Both the position numbers and the translations under genes were made by a program. Under the pieces are notes generated by a model that was not told the DNA's origin, did not search any database, and saw only the letters and a list, made by a program, of their open reading frames with translations. From positions 3,133,977 to 3,197,976 of the forward strand of contig NC_018068.1 in assembly GCF_000255115.2 (NCBI RefSeq): a stretch of DNA of 64,000 nt. Reading direction: 5' to 3'. Position 1 is the first letter of the stretch. The number at the start of each line of letters is the position of its first letter. The DNA comes from Desulfosporosinus acidiphilus SJ4 (GTDB lineage Bacteria; Bacillota; Desulfitobacteriia; Desulfitobacteriales; Desulfitobacteriaceae). This document shows positions 17,651-26,402 of this stretch, piece by piece.

Positions 17651-18874
17651 TTAGAGTTTCGAACCATCAAGAGCAGTTCCAGACCTGTCGAGGTCATCTT
17701 GTTGCCAGAATACATACGGGTTAGCACGCGGACGGAAGACTTGTTGCGGTACTGCAGGAATTTCACATTCACGAAGGAATTTGCCCATTCCAACGCGATA
17801 GATTAATTCACCGAGACGCTCACGAGACTTACCGTTTTCATCCCACCAATCCCATACGCGGCGAACCAGATCCTTGAATTCTTCATAATCATTTTCAGCT
17901 TCCATTTTTATGAAAGGTACAACGACTGAAGACATAAATGCGGATTGAACGATTGTTGACTTACCGCCGATCAGAATGGTAGCACCTTTTTCCTTACCGG
18001 CTTTGATTGCTTTCGGCATCATGTTGATGCAGTGATGACAACGTGTGCAATCTTCAGCAACAACAGAAAGTTCTTGTTTTTCACTATTATAAGTCAGGCA
18101 TTTAGTTGGGCATTTATCACAAACCTGACCTTGAATATCAAAGTTCTTAGCTGCATATTCTTTGACAGCAGCTTGATTGAATTGGAGAGAATCACGCCAG
18201 GTTCCAATTACGGAGATATCGGCACGGGCAATTGCACCTGTGCAGTCATTAGCGCAGCCTGAGAACTTAATTTTGCTCTTATATGGCCACATTGGGCGGT
18301 GAAGCTCATCCATGAATTCATTCGTAATGTTGTAGCAGGCTTCAAGAGTATCATAACATGCATACTCACAGCGGCCAGGTCCTACACAACAGTTAGTGGT
18401 TCTCAGGCAGGAACCTGAACCACCCAAGTCAAATCCAGCTTCGCTATACTCATCAAAGATTGTTTGGATATCTTCAGTTTTGCAGCCGAGTAAGATGACG
18501 TCTCCAGTGGAACCATGCATGTTGGTTAAGCCACTGCCATATTTCTCCCAAATATCACAAATTGTACGAAGTGTTTTCGTGTTGTAGAAAAAGCCTGATG
18601 GTTGGTTGATGCGGACTGTGTGGAATTCAGCAACATTCGGATAGGTTTCCGGCTCATCAACATAACGGCCGATAACACCACCGCCGTAACCTCTTACTCC
18701 TACAATTCCACCATGTTTCCAGTGTCCTCTGTGCTCTACATAGGATCTCTCCAAGACTTGGAGCAACTCGCTGGCAGATTCAGTTTTAACTGCAGCGCGT
18801 TTCATTTCCGTCACAAAACTGGGCCATTTTCCTTTTTCTAACTCGTCCAGTAGCGGCGTTTTCTTTTCCGTCAT
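17651..18874 (-). CDS. dsrA: Dissimilatory sulfite reductase alpha subunit
   Basis: A 407-residue partner of DsrB. Cluster and siroheme ligands are seen in LRTTNCCVGPGRCEYACYDT (near 155-175) and IKFSGCANDCTGAIARADIS (near 205). A ferredoxin domain carries CDKCPTKC and CTRCHHCINM (near 245-285). N-terminal GPWPSFVTEMKR-like and VRINQPSGFFY segments are typical. The ATG follows GGAGGGTG. Cytoplasmic, inferred to take electrons through DsrC/DsrK; no dsrC is present in this window. Confidence 0.97.
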   Translation of the reverse strand: MTEKKTPLLDELEKGKWPSFVTEMKRAAVKTESASELLQVLERSYVEHRGHWKHGGIVGVRGYGGGVIGRYVDEPETYPNVAEFHTVRINQPSGFFYNTKTLRTICDIWEKYGSGLTNMHGSTGDVILLGCKTEDIQTIFDEYSEAGFDLGGSGSCLRTTNCCVGPGRCEYACYDTLEACYNITNEFMDELHRPMWPYKSKIKFSGCANDCTGAIARADISVIGTWRDSLQFNQAAVKEYAAKNFDIQGQVCDKCPTKCLTYNSEKQELSVVAEDCTRCHHCINMMPKAIKAGKEKGATILIGGKSTIVQSAFMSSVVVPFIKMEAENDYEEFKDLVRRVWDWWDENGKSRERLGELIYRVGMGKFLRECEIPAVPQQVFRPRANPYVFWQQDDLDRSGTALDGSKL

Positions 18875-18907
18875 TGCACACCCTCCGTCTTTTAGTTTAT
18901 CAGGTTC

Positions 18908-19096
18908 TTACATTTCGGTAATTGTGATAGCACCCGTCGGACATACAGAAATGCAGCTCTCGCAACCCATGCATTCTGATTCGTCGCCGACTACTTGTGC
19001 TTTGTCATCGTTAAAGCCAAGCAGGTGAGCTGGGCACCCTTCAGTACATGAGTTGCAGCCAGAGCACTGATCCTCGTCAATTGATACGATAAACAC
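18908..19096 (-). CDS. 2[4Fe-4S] ferredoxin
   Basis: A 62-residue ferredoxin with two cluster motifs, CSGCNSCTEGCP and CMGCESCISVCP. It is the first gene of the fdx-dsrA-B-D-N block. The start is GTG at 19096, 6 nt after AAGGAGGTG. A ferredoxin directly upstream of dsrA suggests an electron donor or shuttle for sulfite reductase; that is inference. Confidence 0.93.
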   Translation of the reverse strand: MFIVSIDEDQCSGCNSCTEGCPAHLLGFNDDKAQVVGDESECMGCESCISVCPTGAITITEM

Positions 19097-19575
19097 TAAT
19101 TACACCTCCTTAACTTTAAAAGAGAAGTAGCAAATAAATGAACATTGTGAAAAATTGGAGAAAATCTTCTTGTGTAAATTAACACTAGTTCATATTCTTA
19201 ATTTAACACCTTGTATTCTATACGTACAATATATAATTACGATTGTACAATACGCAAAACTAATTATAATATTACTAGTTTAAGCGTGGTACCAACTGTT
19301 AATTACATCTATATTAAAAGTACGTCAGCTGGCGACAACCGGGTGTTAAATACAAGAAGCATAGGGGATTTTTCATACAACATTTTTAATTTTAATAAAG
19401 AATTTAAGTCATTACAAAACAAACATAAAAGAACGAATGTTCCTTAAATTAAGAAAAACCAGTCTAATAGTCAGACCATATGATCAGCAAGAGACTTGAT
19501 TTTTTGATAATTCTATTGCCTTAACCTGTTCCGTCCTAATCAATTTTTCCTATTTGCTTGCAATTCAATTCTAAC
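19097..19575 (-). promoter_or_regulatory. Upstream region of the fdx-dsrABDN operon
   Basis: No gene is seen in these 479 nt. The minus strand has a candidate promoter TTGCGT (about 19251-19256) with an 18-nt spacer and TATATT. The palindrome ATTGTACAAT (19241-19250) lies in the spacer, and a second TTGTAC lies about 20 nt downstream. Nearer the gene, GTGT-AAATTA-ACAC (19172-19185) is a dyad of the size bound by Crp/Fnr-type dimers. These are candidates only. Confidence 0.4.
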
Positions 19576-19609
19576 TATGGACCATTTCAAATCATTGAAA
19601 TGGTCCATA
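19576..19609. terminator. Hairpin after dsrK
   Basis: A perfect 15-bp stem TATGGACCATTTCAA / TTGAAATGGTCCATA with a 4-nt loop, 21 nt past the dsrK stop. It separates dsrMK from fdx-dsrABDN, so the two blocks are probably separate transcripts. The T tract is poor. Confidence 0.65.
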
Positions 19610-19629
19610 AACTAATCGTATTCCGACAA

Positions 19630-21243
19630 CTATTCTAAGAATTCGAAGAAGGGCTTTTTCATGCTCACTAAAGCATTAACCATAAGTTCTACGAGACCGC
19701 CGTACTGCAGGTTAAACTTTTCAGTAGCCTCAAAATGCTCTAAAATTGCCCGCATAGCTCCCTTACAGTTAGAACATGGAGCACATATATACTTAACCAG
19801 AGAGGTATCTTCCATTTTTCCCTGGAAAGCCCCAAGAATTTGGTTGAACTTCATGCGGGAAGCCACATTGTCTCTGAATTGCGGGAAATTTTGAGAATTC
19901 ATAATAGCGAAGCCGCTGCCTCCGCCGCAGCAATAGTTATCAACACCATGGGGTGTCATTTCTCTAAACTGCGGACAAATTTCCCTCAAGACATTTCTTT
20001 GAGGCTCAACAATGCCCATTTGGCGGACAACGTTACAGGGATCATGAAGGGTTACTGGGAAGTTATTTCGGCTGGGATCAAATTTCAAGGTCTTGCTCTG
20101 CACTAAATCCCAAAGAAGCGGCAAACAGCTTTCTACATTAACTTTAGCATCGCCATATGCCATACGGTCGCCGGCAACAATGGATGCTTTATGAGCATGA
20201 CCGCACTCGCCGACAATAATACGATTAACACCAAGGGCTTTAGCAGCCTTCATTTGACTCAAAGCAATTTGCTTAGCTTGATAGTCATCGTACCACAGAC
20301 CATAATTGACGCTGTCATACCCCATCATTTCGCTGCTGAGTGTCCAATTCAAGCCTGCCTCATTCATCAAAATCGCAAAGGCAACCGGATTTTCCGGCCA
20401 GGCAATAAATTCTCCGGCATTATGCAAAACGAGAATGTCCGCACCTTTTTTATCAACTGGGAACTTTAGTTTAATACCATATTTCTCTTCAGTATCTTCT
20501 TCCAGAAACTCTAAAGTATCCAAGAAAGCCGGTTTTGTTAACCCTGTGGAAGAACCCGTCTTAAGTTGCAGCATCGTTCCTTTATTATGCAGAGGTGTCG
20601 GTGCAATCCCCAATTCTTGGCTGAAGATCTTACGGATTTCTTTTGAGAGGATCGAATTATCTAAGCCCAAGGGGCAAGTCTGAGCACAACGCCGGTCGAG
20701 ATTACAACGGTAAGCCAACTCGCCCAAACGTGCTATTGTTTCCCAATTGACATCGATGTCAGCCCCAACAAAACCGCCAAGGAGCTTTCCGCTCTTGGTA
20801 AAATACTTTTTAAAAATTTTACGAAGAACTTCTGACCGGAAAATCGGACGATAAAGCTCGTTGTCCCCGGCAGCTTTATAGATATGACAAGCTTCTGAGC
20901 ATGTGTTGCATTTAGCGCAATATTCAAAAGACAATAAGAGCGGTTCTAATATCCCATTATTGGCATCTGTAAAAATTTTCTCTAAGCCACTTATAAACTT
21001 CCGGACGAATTCATCCTCTTCCTCTTTTGTTTGAGGACGAGTAAGAGTATCTAGTCCGATAAAGCCATCTAAAGAAGCACAATATTTTTCTCTCCAAGCC
21101 GGTTTAGGTTCCGTAAAGGGCGGCTGCATACCCGGTTTGTCATAGGGAGGCAATAATGGCATAAGATTATAAGTTTCGAGTTTAATCAACTGTTCATCCG
21201 GACGTCCCAAATCTTTCGGGCGTAAATCTTTTTGATCTAACAT
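19630..21243 (-). CDS. dsrK: DsrK, iron-sulfur/CCG-domain subunit of the sulfite-reduction membrane complex
   Basis: A 537-residue HdrD-like protein. Two [4Fe-4S] motifs lie at CAKCNTCSEACH (near 112) and CNLDRRCAQTCP (near 185). Two CCG-type segments follow: one round HDPCNVVR (near 398) and YCCGGGSGF (near 435), with CAPCSNCKGA near 495. Such subunits hold the special [4Fe-4S] site that reduces the DsrC trisulfide. It is encoded 43 nt after dsrM, with no dsrJOP, as expected for Gram-positive sulfite reducers. Cytoplasmic face of the membrane by inference. Confidence 0.93.
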   Translation of the reverse strand: MLDQKDLRPKDLGRPDEQLIKLETYNLMPLLPPYDKPGMQPPFTEPKPAWREKYCASLDGFIGLDTLTRPQTKEEEDEFVRKFISGLEKIFTDANNGILEPLLLSFEYCAKCNTCSEACHIYKAAGDNELYRPIFRSEVLRKIFKKYFTKSGKLLGGFVGADIDVNWETIARLGELAYRCNLDRRCAQTCPLGLDNSILSKEIRKIFSQELGIAPTPLHNKGTMLQLKTGSSTGLTKPAFLDTLEFLEEDTEEKYGIKLKFPVDKKGADILVLHNAGEFIAWPENPVAFAILMNEAGLNWTLSSEMMGYDSVNYGLWYDDYQAKQIALSQMKAAKALGVNRIIVGECGHAHKASIVAGDRMAYGDAKVNVESCLPLLWDLVQSKTLKFDPSRNNFPVTLHDPCNVVRQMGIVEPQRNVLREICPQFREMTPHGVDNYCCGGGSGFAIMNSQNFPQFRDNVASRMKFNQILGAFQGKMEDTSLVKYICAPCSNCKGAMRAILEHFEATEKFNLQYGGLVELMVNALVSMKKPFFEFLE

Positions 21244-21285
21244 TTAGCTCTCCTCTTTCCAAAAAGTTCACTTAGGAATGTAATG

Positions 21286-22167
21286 CTATTTCTTCGGGGC
21301 CTGAATATGCGGGGCAGACCACGTATGCGTTGGGCGATAAGACGTTGCCGCCTTCACTTTTTCCTCAATAGCGCTTCCTCTAAGATTAGGGCTGTTGTCC
21401 CAGAGAACAGTATGGAAAGTAAAGTACTTTCCTACATAGTGACTCATCTTGCTTACAGGGATATATATAAGCATAATTCCGACTAAAATAACGTGTAAAA
21501 CTAAGAGACCACTGGCAGCAAAAGGTGTAAAGGTAATGATGCCCGCTGTAACTTCTCGAGCAGTATTAAATGAAAAATCGCTGCTCCAGGTCAAGATTCC
21601 GGTTACTACTGCAGCAAAAATCAGCAAAAGATTAAAGTACTCTTGTGGTGTCGTATACTTTTTCAGAGTATTGTCAAACATACGACGAAGAACTAATAAC
21701 CCGGATCCCAGCGCTGCTAATACAAGTCCAATAATCCCAGTAATATAGGTTAAATAAAATACCAAAAGTCCCCAGAGGTTCGTGCTGTTTGCAGCGATTA
21801 CAATTCCGTTAAGCATAGAAATTGCCCCGGCAACTAATAATAATGACCAAACAACAATAAAATAGATGCCTAAATGCAAGGCATAAGAAAGCCACCAGAA
21901 TGGACGCTGGTTATCAAACAACGTTTTAATGAAAACAATTTCCTTAAACATCTCGACAATTTCCCGAACATGCGAAACTTCCCGGGGTTTAGTCCACCAG
22001 GAAATCTCCTCATAGAAAGAACCTCCGTGCTCAAAGCCTTTTTCTTTTGGTACCGGGTATAGTTCCATTCGTCCATGTAATGGTAATTTTGAGAACTGAT
22101 AGGCCTTATAAGCGGATAGACCAAGAAAAAGGAGTATGGCCGCGTAACCAATTAAACTAAGGAACAA
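21286..22167 (-). CDS. dsrM: DsrM, membrane cytochrome b-type subunit
   Basis: A roughly 293-residue NarI-like integral membrane protein with about five to six helices (for example LIGYAAILLFLGLSAYKAY at the N-terminus, ALHLGIYFIVVWSLLLVAGA, GLLVLHVILVGIMLIYIPV). Histidines in ALHLG and VLHVIL fit heme b ligands. It should oxidise menaquinol and pass electrons to DsrK. The frame opens at TTG 22176, but that codon touches the GGAGG, so TTG 22167 with 9-nt spacing is preferred. Confidence 0.92.
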   Translation of the reverse strand: MFLSLIGYAAILLFLGLSAYKAYQFSKLPLHGRMELYPVPKEKGFEHGGSFYEEISWWTKPREVSHVREIVEMFKEIVFIKTLFDNQRPFWWLSYALHLGIYFIVVWSLLLVAGAISMLNGIVIAANSTNLWGLLVFYLTYITGIIGLVLAALGSGLLVLRRMFDNTLKKYTTPQEYFNLLLIFAAVVTGILTWSSDFSFNTAREVTAGIITFTPFAASGLLVLHVILVGIMLIYIPVSKMSHYVGKYFTFHTVLWDNSPNLRGSAIEEKVKAATSYRPTHTWSAPHIQAPKK

Positions 22168-22176
22168 AACTGTCAA

Positions 22177-22485
22177 CCTCCTTTGTTATTATTATCACGT
22201 TTAAGTGTATTTGAGTTATTATTGCTTGTAAAATTATCATTTCTTATCCTACCATTTCATTATATAATTGTATCTTAGTGATGCACATAACTAATTTTTA
22301 ATTCGAAATAGGCTTAATGGTCAGATATTTCATAATTATAATAAGTTAACCATTTTATTTTTGCATTTCATGAACTATTTCTTAGTATACAAGCAAAAAA
22401 TCATAATTATATCTTTTATTAATTATTTTTTTCGTTTAACATAATTACATAATTAGATTAAAAACACTTCAAGGAGGAATTATTT
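22177..22485. promoter_or_regulatory. AT-rich divergent promoter region, dsrMK / unknown gene
   Basis: About 310 nt with no gene. Both flanking genes start outward, so promoters for dsrM (minus) and for the gene at 22486 (plus) must lie here. The DNA is too AT-rich for me to pick one promoter safely. Confidence 0.4.
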
Positions 22486-23238
22486 ATGAAGGCCCTCATT
22501 ACCTTAACCACCTGTGAATCAAAACGTCTCATCGCGAAAGGCGTTAAAGGATTGCCCTGTGTGCAAAATGCTTTAGACAAACATGCCATTATTGTTGCCG
22601 GAGGAACAACCAACGCTTTTGTGGCCGAGGAATTATTGAACATATCCATCGAAGACAAGACAAGCTACACCATGGGGATCGTTACTCAAGGGGAATTAGG
22701 GGTTAGCCGCTCGACAAAGAAAACAGCTCCCTATGTAATTGTCGAAGGAAAAGCCATAGAGACTCCCTGGAAGGACTATCTGCCAAAGCTAAAATCCGAC
22801 GATGTTTTTATCAAAGGAGGAAATGCCATAGATCACACAAGCTTAGCTGCAGTGATGGTTTCAGATTCTGCAGGGGGAACCATAGGTGCAGCCCAAGGAA
22901 TCCTTTATGCCCGCGGGGTTAAGTTAATCGTACCTATCGGCCTTGAAAAAATGGTTCCAGATGTTCGTCAGGCAGTAGAATTCATGACTAAATCATCGGT
23001 TGATGAATCCTTGGGACATAAGGTAGGGCTCGTTCCCATGTTGGGAGCAACCCCTGTCACAGAGCTGACAGCACTGGAAACATTATATGATGTAGAAGCC
23101 CGTTGTATTGCTGCCGGTGGAGTCGATGGCTCGGAAGGTGCCGTTGTAATTGCTATTGAAGGCCTCGATGAAGAAGTTCAACGAGCCTTGAGAGATATTC
23201 AAACATTAAAAGGAGAACCACCCGTTCGTGTCCAATAG
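22486..23238 (+). CDS. Conserved-looking protein of unknown function, 250 residues
   Basis: Strong AAGGAGG site and a soluble alpha/beta protein rich in glycine loops: IIVAGGTTNAFVAEELL (near 36), DVFIKGGNAID (near 105), SDSAGGTIGAAQGILYARG (near 128) and a final AAGGVDGSEGAVVIAIEG. The first loop resembles the phosphate-binding turn of the NagB/RpiA/CoA-transferase fold, so a sugar-phosphate or CoA-ester ligand is conceivable, but this is weak. It is divergent from dsrMK and could share its regulation. I do not assign a function. Confidence 0.75.
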   Translation: MKALITLTTCESKRLIAKGVKGLPCVQNALDKHAIIVAGGTTNAFVAEELLNISIEDKTSYTMGIVTQGELGVSRSTKKTAPYVIVEGKAIETPWKDYLPKLKSDDVFIKGGNAIDHTSLAAVMVSDSAGGTIGAAQGILYARGVKLIVPIGLEKMVPDVRQAVEFMTKSSVDESLGHKVGLVPMLGATPVTELTALETLYDVEARCIAAGGVDGSEGAVVIAIEGLDEEVQRALRDIQTLKGEPPVRVQ

Positions 23239-23333
23239 ACATTGGCCGTAAACCTCTGAAAATAACCAATCACTGCAGGATGAGGCTGTACCAAAACTTG
23301 TTGTGTGCCATTTGGCATAACTAATCGTTAAAA

Positions 23334-23416
23334 AAGGCGTTGTCATTCCACTATAATTGCTCTGCTCACTGTCTGTTTGACAGGGACGGCTCATAATAGT
23401 GAAAGGATAACGCCTT
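23334..23416. terminator. Long imperfect hairpin between convergent genes
   Basis: AAGGCGTT and ACTAT arms pair with ATAGT and AACGCCTT over 83 nt, with an inner CTGTC / GACAG stem. It lies between the converging genes at 23238 and 23491. It could be a bidirectional terminator or a small mobile palindromic element. Confidence 0.5.
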
Positions 23417-23490
23417 TGCTATTTGAACCAGCTTTATGTTTTTCGAGTTAAGTTTTTACACTACTCTTCTTGTTTTTAAGCCGCACTCGA

Positions 23491-24630
23491 CTAATTTTCT
23501 TTCGGCGGCCGAGGTCCGAAAAATTGATAGTAATGGCACTCTAATCGTCCGTTATATAATTTCCTGCTTTTATCCCAACGCCGGCCAATTAAACGTTCAG
23601 GAGATTGGTGATTGGTAATGAAGTGAAGAGACCAATTCTCCAAGCGTTTAAATGTTTCACCCAAGTCAAGATAGAGTTGTTCAATTTCGTCCTTTTCGCC
23701 TAAACGTTCTCCATAAGGGGGATTGGCAATCATATGTCCATAGTTGAACCTTGATCTGACTTCAGCCACAGGCAAACGCTGGAAATGAATGATGTCGCTG
23801 ACACCTGCCTCTTGAGCATGTGTCCTCGCCAGAGCTAAGGCCTTACCGTCAATATCTGAACCATAGACATGCAGATCCGTACTGTGTTCTTGCAAATCAA
23901 GGGCCTCTTGAAAAGCCTCCTGCCAAAACGACTTAGGAATGTTCTGCCACTTTTCAGCCGCGAAGCTGCGTTTAAGACCGGGTGCCCGATTAAGTGCAAT
24001 CATAGCAGCTTCTATAGGAATTGTTCCAGTCCCACAGAAAGGGTCTAATAATGCCCGCTCTTTATGCCAATGGCTTAATTGAACCATAGCGGCTGCTAAT
24101 GTTTCTTTTAGGGGAGCCTGTCCCGCAAGTTTGCGGTAACCCCGTTTGTGCAAACCCGGCCCGGAAGTGTCTATAGTCAAAGTTGCTTGATTGTTTAATA
24201 GGGCAACCTCTATTTGATAACGGGGCCCGGTTTCTTCGAACCAACTTCGGCCATATTTTTCCTTCAGCCTTTCAACGATTGCCTTTTTAACAATGGCTTG
24301 ACAGTCAGAAACGCTGAATAGTTTCGATTTAATGGATTTTCCCTGGACGGGAAAGTTAGCATCCTCAGGGAGCCACTCTTCCCATGGCAATTTTTTAGTT
24401 TCTTGAAAAAGCTCTTCGAAAGTCATTGCCTTAAAAGATCCTATTTTTAACAATACCCGGTCTGAACTTCGCAGCCAAATGTTTGAACGGCAAATCCCCA
24501 ACTCATCTGATTCGAATATAACCTTACCATTTTCAACAATTTGATCGAAGTAACCCAGTGCCTTTAGCTCTCGAGCCACAACAGATTCCAGACCAAAGGC
24601 GGCGGTGGCTATTAACTGAATTTTTGCCAA
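23491..24630 (-). CDS. THUMP-domain class I RNA methyltransferase (RlmL/YpsC-like)
   Basis: A 379-residue SAM-dependent N2-guanine methyltransferase for 23S rRNA or tRNA. The N-terminal THUMP-like region (1-160) is followed by a Rossmann domain with LLDPFCGTGTIPIEAAMIA (near 190) and the catalytic motif MIANPPYGERLG (near 293, NPPY). The start is TTG at 24630, 10 nt after AAGGGG. Probably monocistronic. Confidence 0.9.
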   Translation of the reverse strand: MAKIQLIATAAFGLESVVARELKALGYFDQIVENGKVIFESDELGICRSNIWLRSSDRVLLKIGSFKAMTFEELFQETKKLPWEEWLPEDANFPVQGKSIKSKLFSVSDCQAIVKKAIVERLKEKYGRSWFEETGPRYQIEVALLNNQATLTIDTSGPGLHKRGYRKLAGQAPLKETLAAAMVQLSHWHKERALLDPFCGTGTIPIEAAMIALNRAPGLKRSFAAEKWQNIPKSFWQEAFQEALDLQEHSTDLHVYGSDIDGKALALARTHAQEAGVSDIIHFQRLPVAEVRSRFNYGHMIANPPYGERLGEKDEIEQLYLDLGETFKRLENWSLHFITNHQSPERLIGRRWDKSRKLYNGRLECHYYQFFGPRPPKEN

Positions 24631-24751
24631 ATAGATTCAACCCCTTAAATCTTTCGCAAGTTTAAGTATTCGACAGAATACGCAGAACACACGTTCTCAT
24701 CCGAGTAATAAATATCTTTATCTCCACAAATTCATGGACAATTGACAAGAC

Positions 24752-25978
24752 CTAGGCCTTTGTCGAATAGATTTCCACAATCTTTATAATAACATCAACT
24801 GCTTTCTCCATGGCAAAGGTAGGAATAAATTCAAATTTCCCGTGAAAATTATGTCCTCCCGTGAAAATATTGGGAGTAGGCAGCCCCATAAATGACAGTC
24901 GGGCTCCATCCGTTCCTCCTCGAATCGGTCGGATATCCGGCACAACTCCTACTTCCTTTATTGCCTTTTCCGCATTTTCAATGATATGCTTTACAGGCTC
25001 TATCTTTTCTTTCATATTAAAGTATTGATCCTTAATTTCTAGAGAAAAAGTCCCCGTTCCATGCTTCTCATTAAGCTCATTGGTAATTCTCTGTAAGTTC
25101 TCTTTTCTTTTTTGGAAAGAAGTTAAATCGAAGTCACGGACTATATATTTAAGGGTTGTTTCTTCTACGTTACCTTGGAAGTCCGTTAAATGATAGAATC
25201 CTTCATATCCTTCAGTATTGGCTGGAGTTTCGTCTTTGGGCAGCTGCAGAATAAATTCTTGAGCAAGCAAAATGGCATTAATCATTTTGCCCTTGGCAGA
25301 TCCCGGGTGAACATTTCTCCCTTTAACCTTTATCTTCACTCCTGCCGCATTAAAATTCTCGTATTCTAATTCTCCAATAGAACCTCCATCAATAGTATAA
25401 GCGAATTCAGCCCCGAACCTTCGAACATCAAAATAATCTGCTCCCCTGCCGACTTCCTCATTAGGGGTAAAGGCAAAACATAGTTTTCCATGCATAATTT
25501 CACGGTGACTCTGGAGATAATCAATGGCCGTCATAATCTCCGCTATTCCTGCTTTATCATCTGCACCCAAAAGCGTCGTACCATCTGTGGTAATTAAGCT
25601 TTTCCCCCGGTAGCTCCGGAGTTCGGGAAAATCATGGGGTGAAAGGATAATATTCTGCTCGCTATTGAGAATAATATCTCCGCCTTCATAATTTTCAATG
25701 AGCTGTGGTTTTACACCCTTCCCCGGCATATCCGGGCTAGTATCCAAATGAGCAATAAAACCCAAAGAAGGAATTTGTCTTGTCGTATTTGCGGGCAAAT
25801 GGGCCATAACATAACCCTTTTCGTCCACAGATGCATCGTCCAAGCCCATGGCCTTTAATTCTCCAGCAAGAATTTTAGCTAATTCTTGCTGACCGGGAGT
25901 TGTGATCACTGAAGCATCTTCATCAGATTGTGTATCATATGTAACATACTCTAAGAATCGCTCGGTAACGCTCTTCAT
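24752..25978 (-). CDS. pepT: Peptidase T (tripeptide aminopeptidase)
   Basis: A 408-residue M20B zinc peptidase that removes the N-terminal residue of tripeptides. Metal-site segments are visible: GFIAHLDTSPDMPG (near 78), TLLGADDKAGIAEIM (near 140), FTPNEEVGRGAD (near 173), YTIDGG (near 196) and the late GGHNFHGKFEF. The frame is open to 26029, but the ATG at 25978 (MKSVTERFLEY) has a GGAGG at 7 nt. Confidence 0.93.
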   Translation of the reverse strand: MKSVTERFLEYVTYDTQSDEDASVITTPGQQELAKILAGELKAMGLDDASVDEKGYVMAHLPANTTRQIPSLGFIAHLDTSPDMPGKGVKPQLIENYEGGDIILNSEQNIILSPHDFPELRSYRGKSLITTDGTTLLGADDKAGIAEIMTAIDYLQSHREIMHGKLCFAFTPNEEVGRGADYFDVRRFGAEFAYTIDGGSIGELEYENFNAAGVKIKVKGRNVHPGSAKGKMINAILLAQEFILQLPKDETPANTEGYEGFYHLTDFQGNVEETTLKYIVRDFDLTSFQKRKENLQRITNELNEKHGTGTFSLEIKDQYFNMKEKIEPVKHIIENAEKAIKEVGVVPDIRPIRGGTDGARLSFMGLPTPNIFTGGHNFHGKFEFIPTFAMEKAVDVIIKIVEIYSTKA

Positions 25979-26077
25979 TATGAAGCCTCCATTTACACCA
26001 TTTCTAGTTTTATCATTTGTTCCTATCATTTAAATATATCGATATCTGTCCTAATTTGCAATCATGATATGATCTTT

Positions 26078-26122
26078 TCTAGAAATCAAGCCCCAGCCAA
26101 TGGCTGAGGCTTGATTTCTAGA
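26078..26122. terminator. Bidirectional hairpin
   Basis: TCTAGAAATCAAGCC / GGCTTGATTTCTAGA with an inner CAGCC / GGCTG, an almost perfect 21-bp stem. It overlaps the stop of the small ORF at 26118-26252 and acts as its terminator. Confidence 0.75.
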
Positions 26123-26252
26123 GATCACTATTAGAATTTTCTTTCATTTCCTTATCCTTCTTTTGATTCTGCTTAAATTCCGCACTCCGAGAATCATACT
26201 TGGCGCTTGCGAGGCCTTTAGGTCGTTTTTGGATTTCACCCGATTTTTTCAT
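26118..26252 (-). CDS. Small basic ORF, 44 residues
   Basis: ATG at 26252 sits 5 nt after GGAGG. The product (MKKSGEIQKRPKGLASAKYD ... KKDKEMKENS) is very rich in Lys, Glu and Ser and looks disordered. The stop lies in a strong hairpin. It is transcribed divergently from the aminotransferase. Function unknown. Confidence 0.55.
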   Translation of the reverse strand: MKKSGEIQKRPKGLASAKYDSRSAEFKQNQKKDKEMKENSNSDL

Positions 26253-26402
26253 GTTTACCTCCATAACTTTTCGCAAGTAAATTTCAAACTTAGTATATAC
26301 AGAGAGGAAAATATCATGTAGTTCTATTCTTCAGTCACCTTTCTCACCAACAATAATATAATGCTGACAGGAACCTAAACTTCAGCCGAAAGAGATGATT
26401 GC

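Noticed and set aside
23334..23416. Long hairpin read as an insertion sequence end or MITE
   Set aside because: No flanking target duplication is visible and it sits between convergent genes, where a terminator is the simpler reading.
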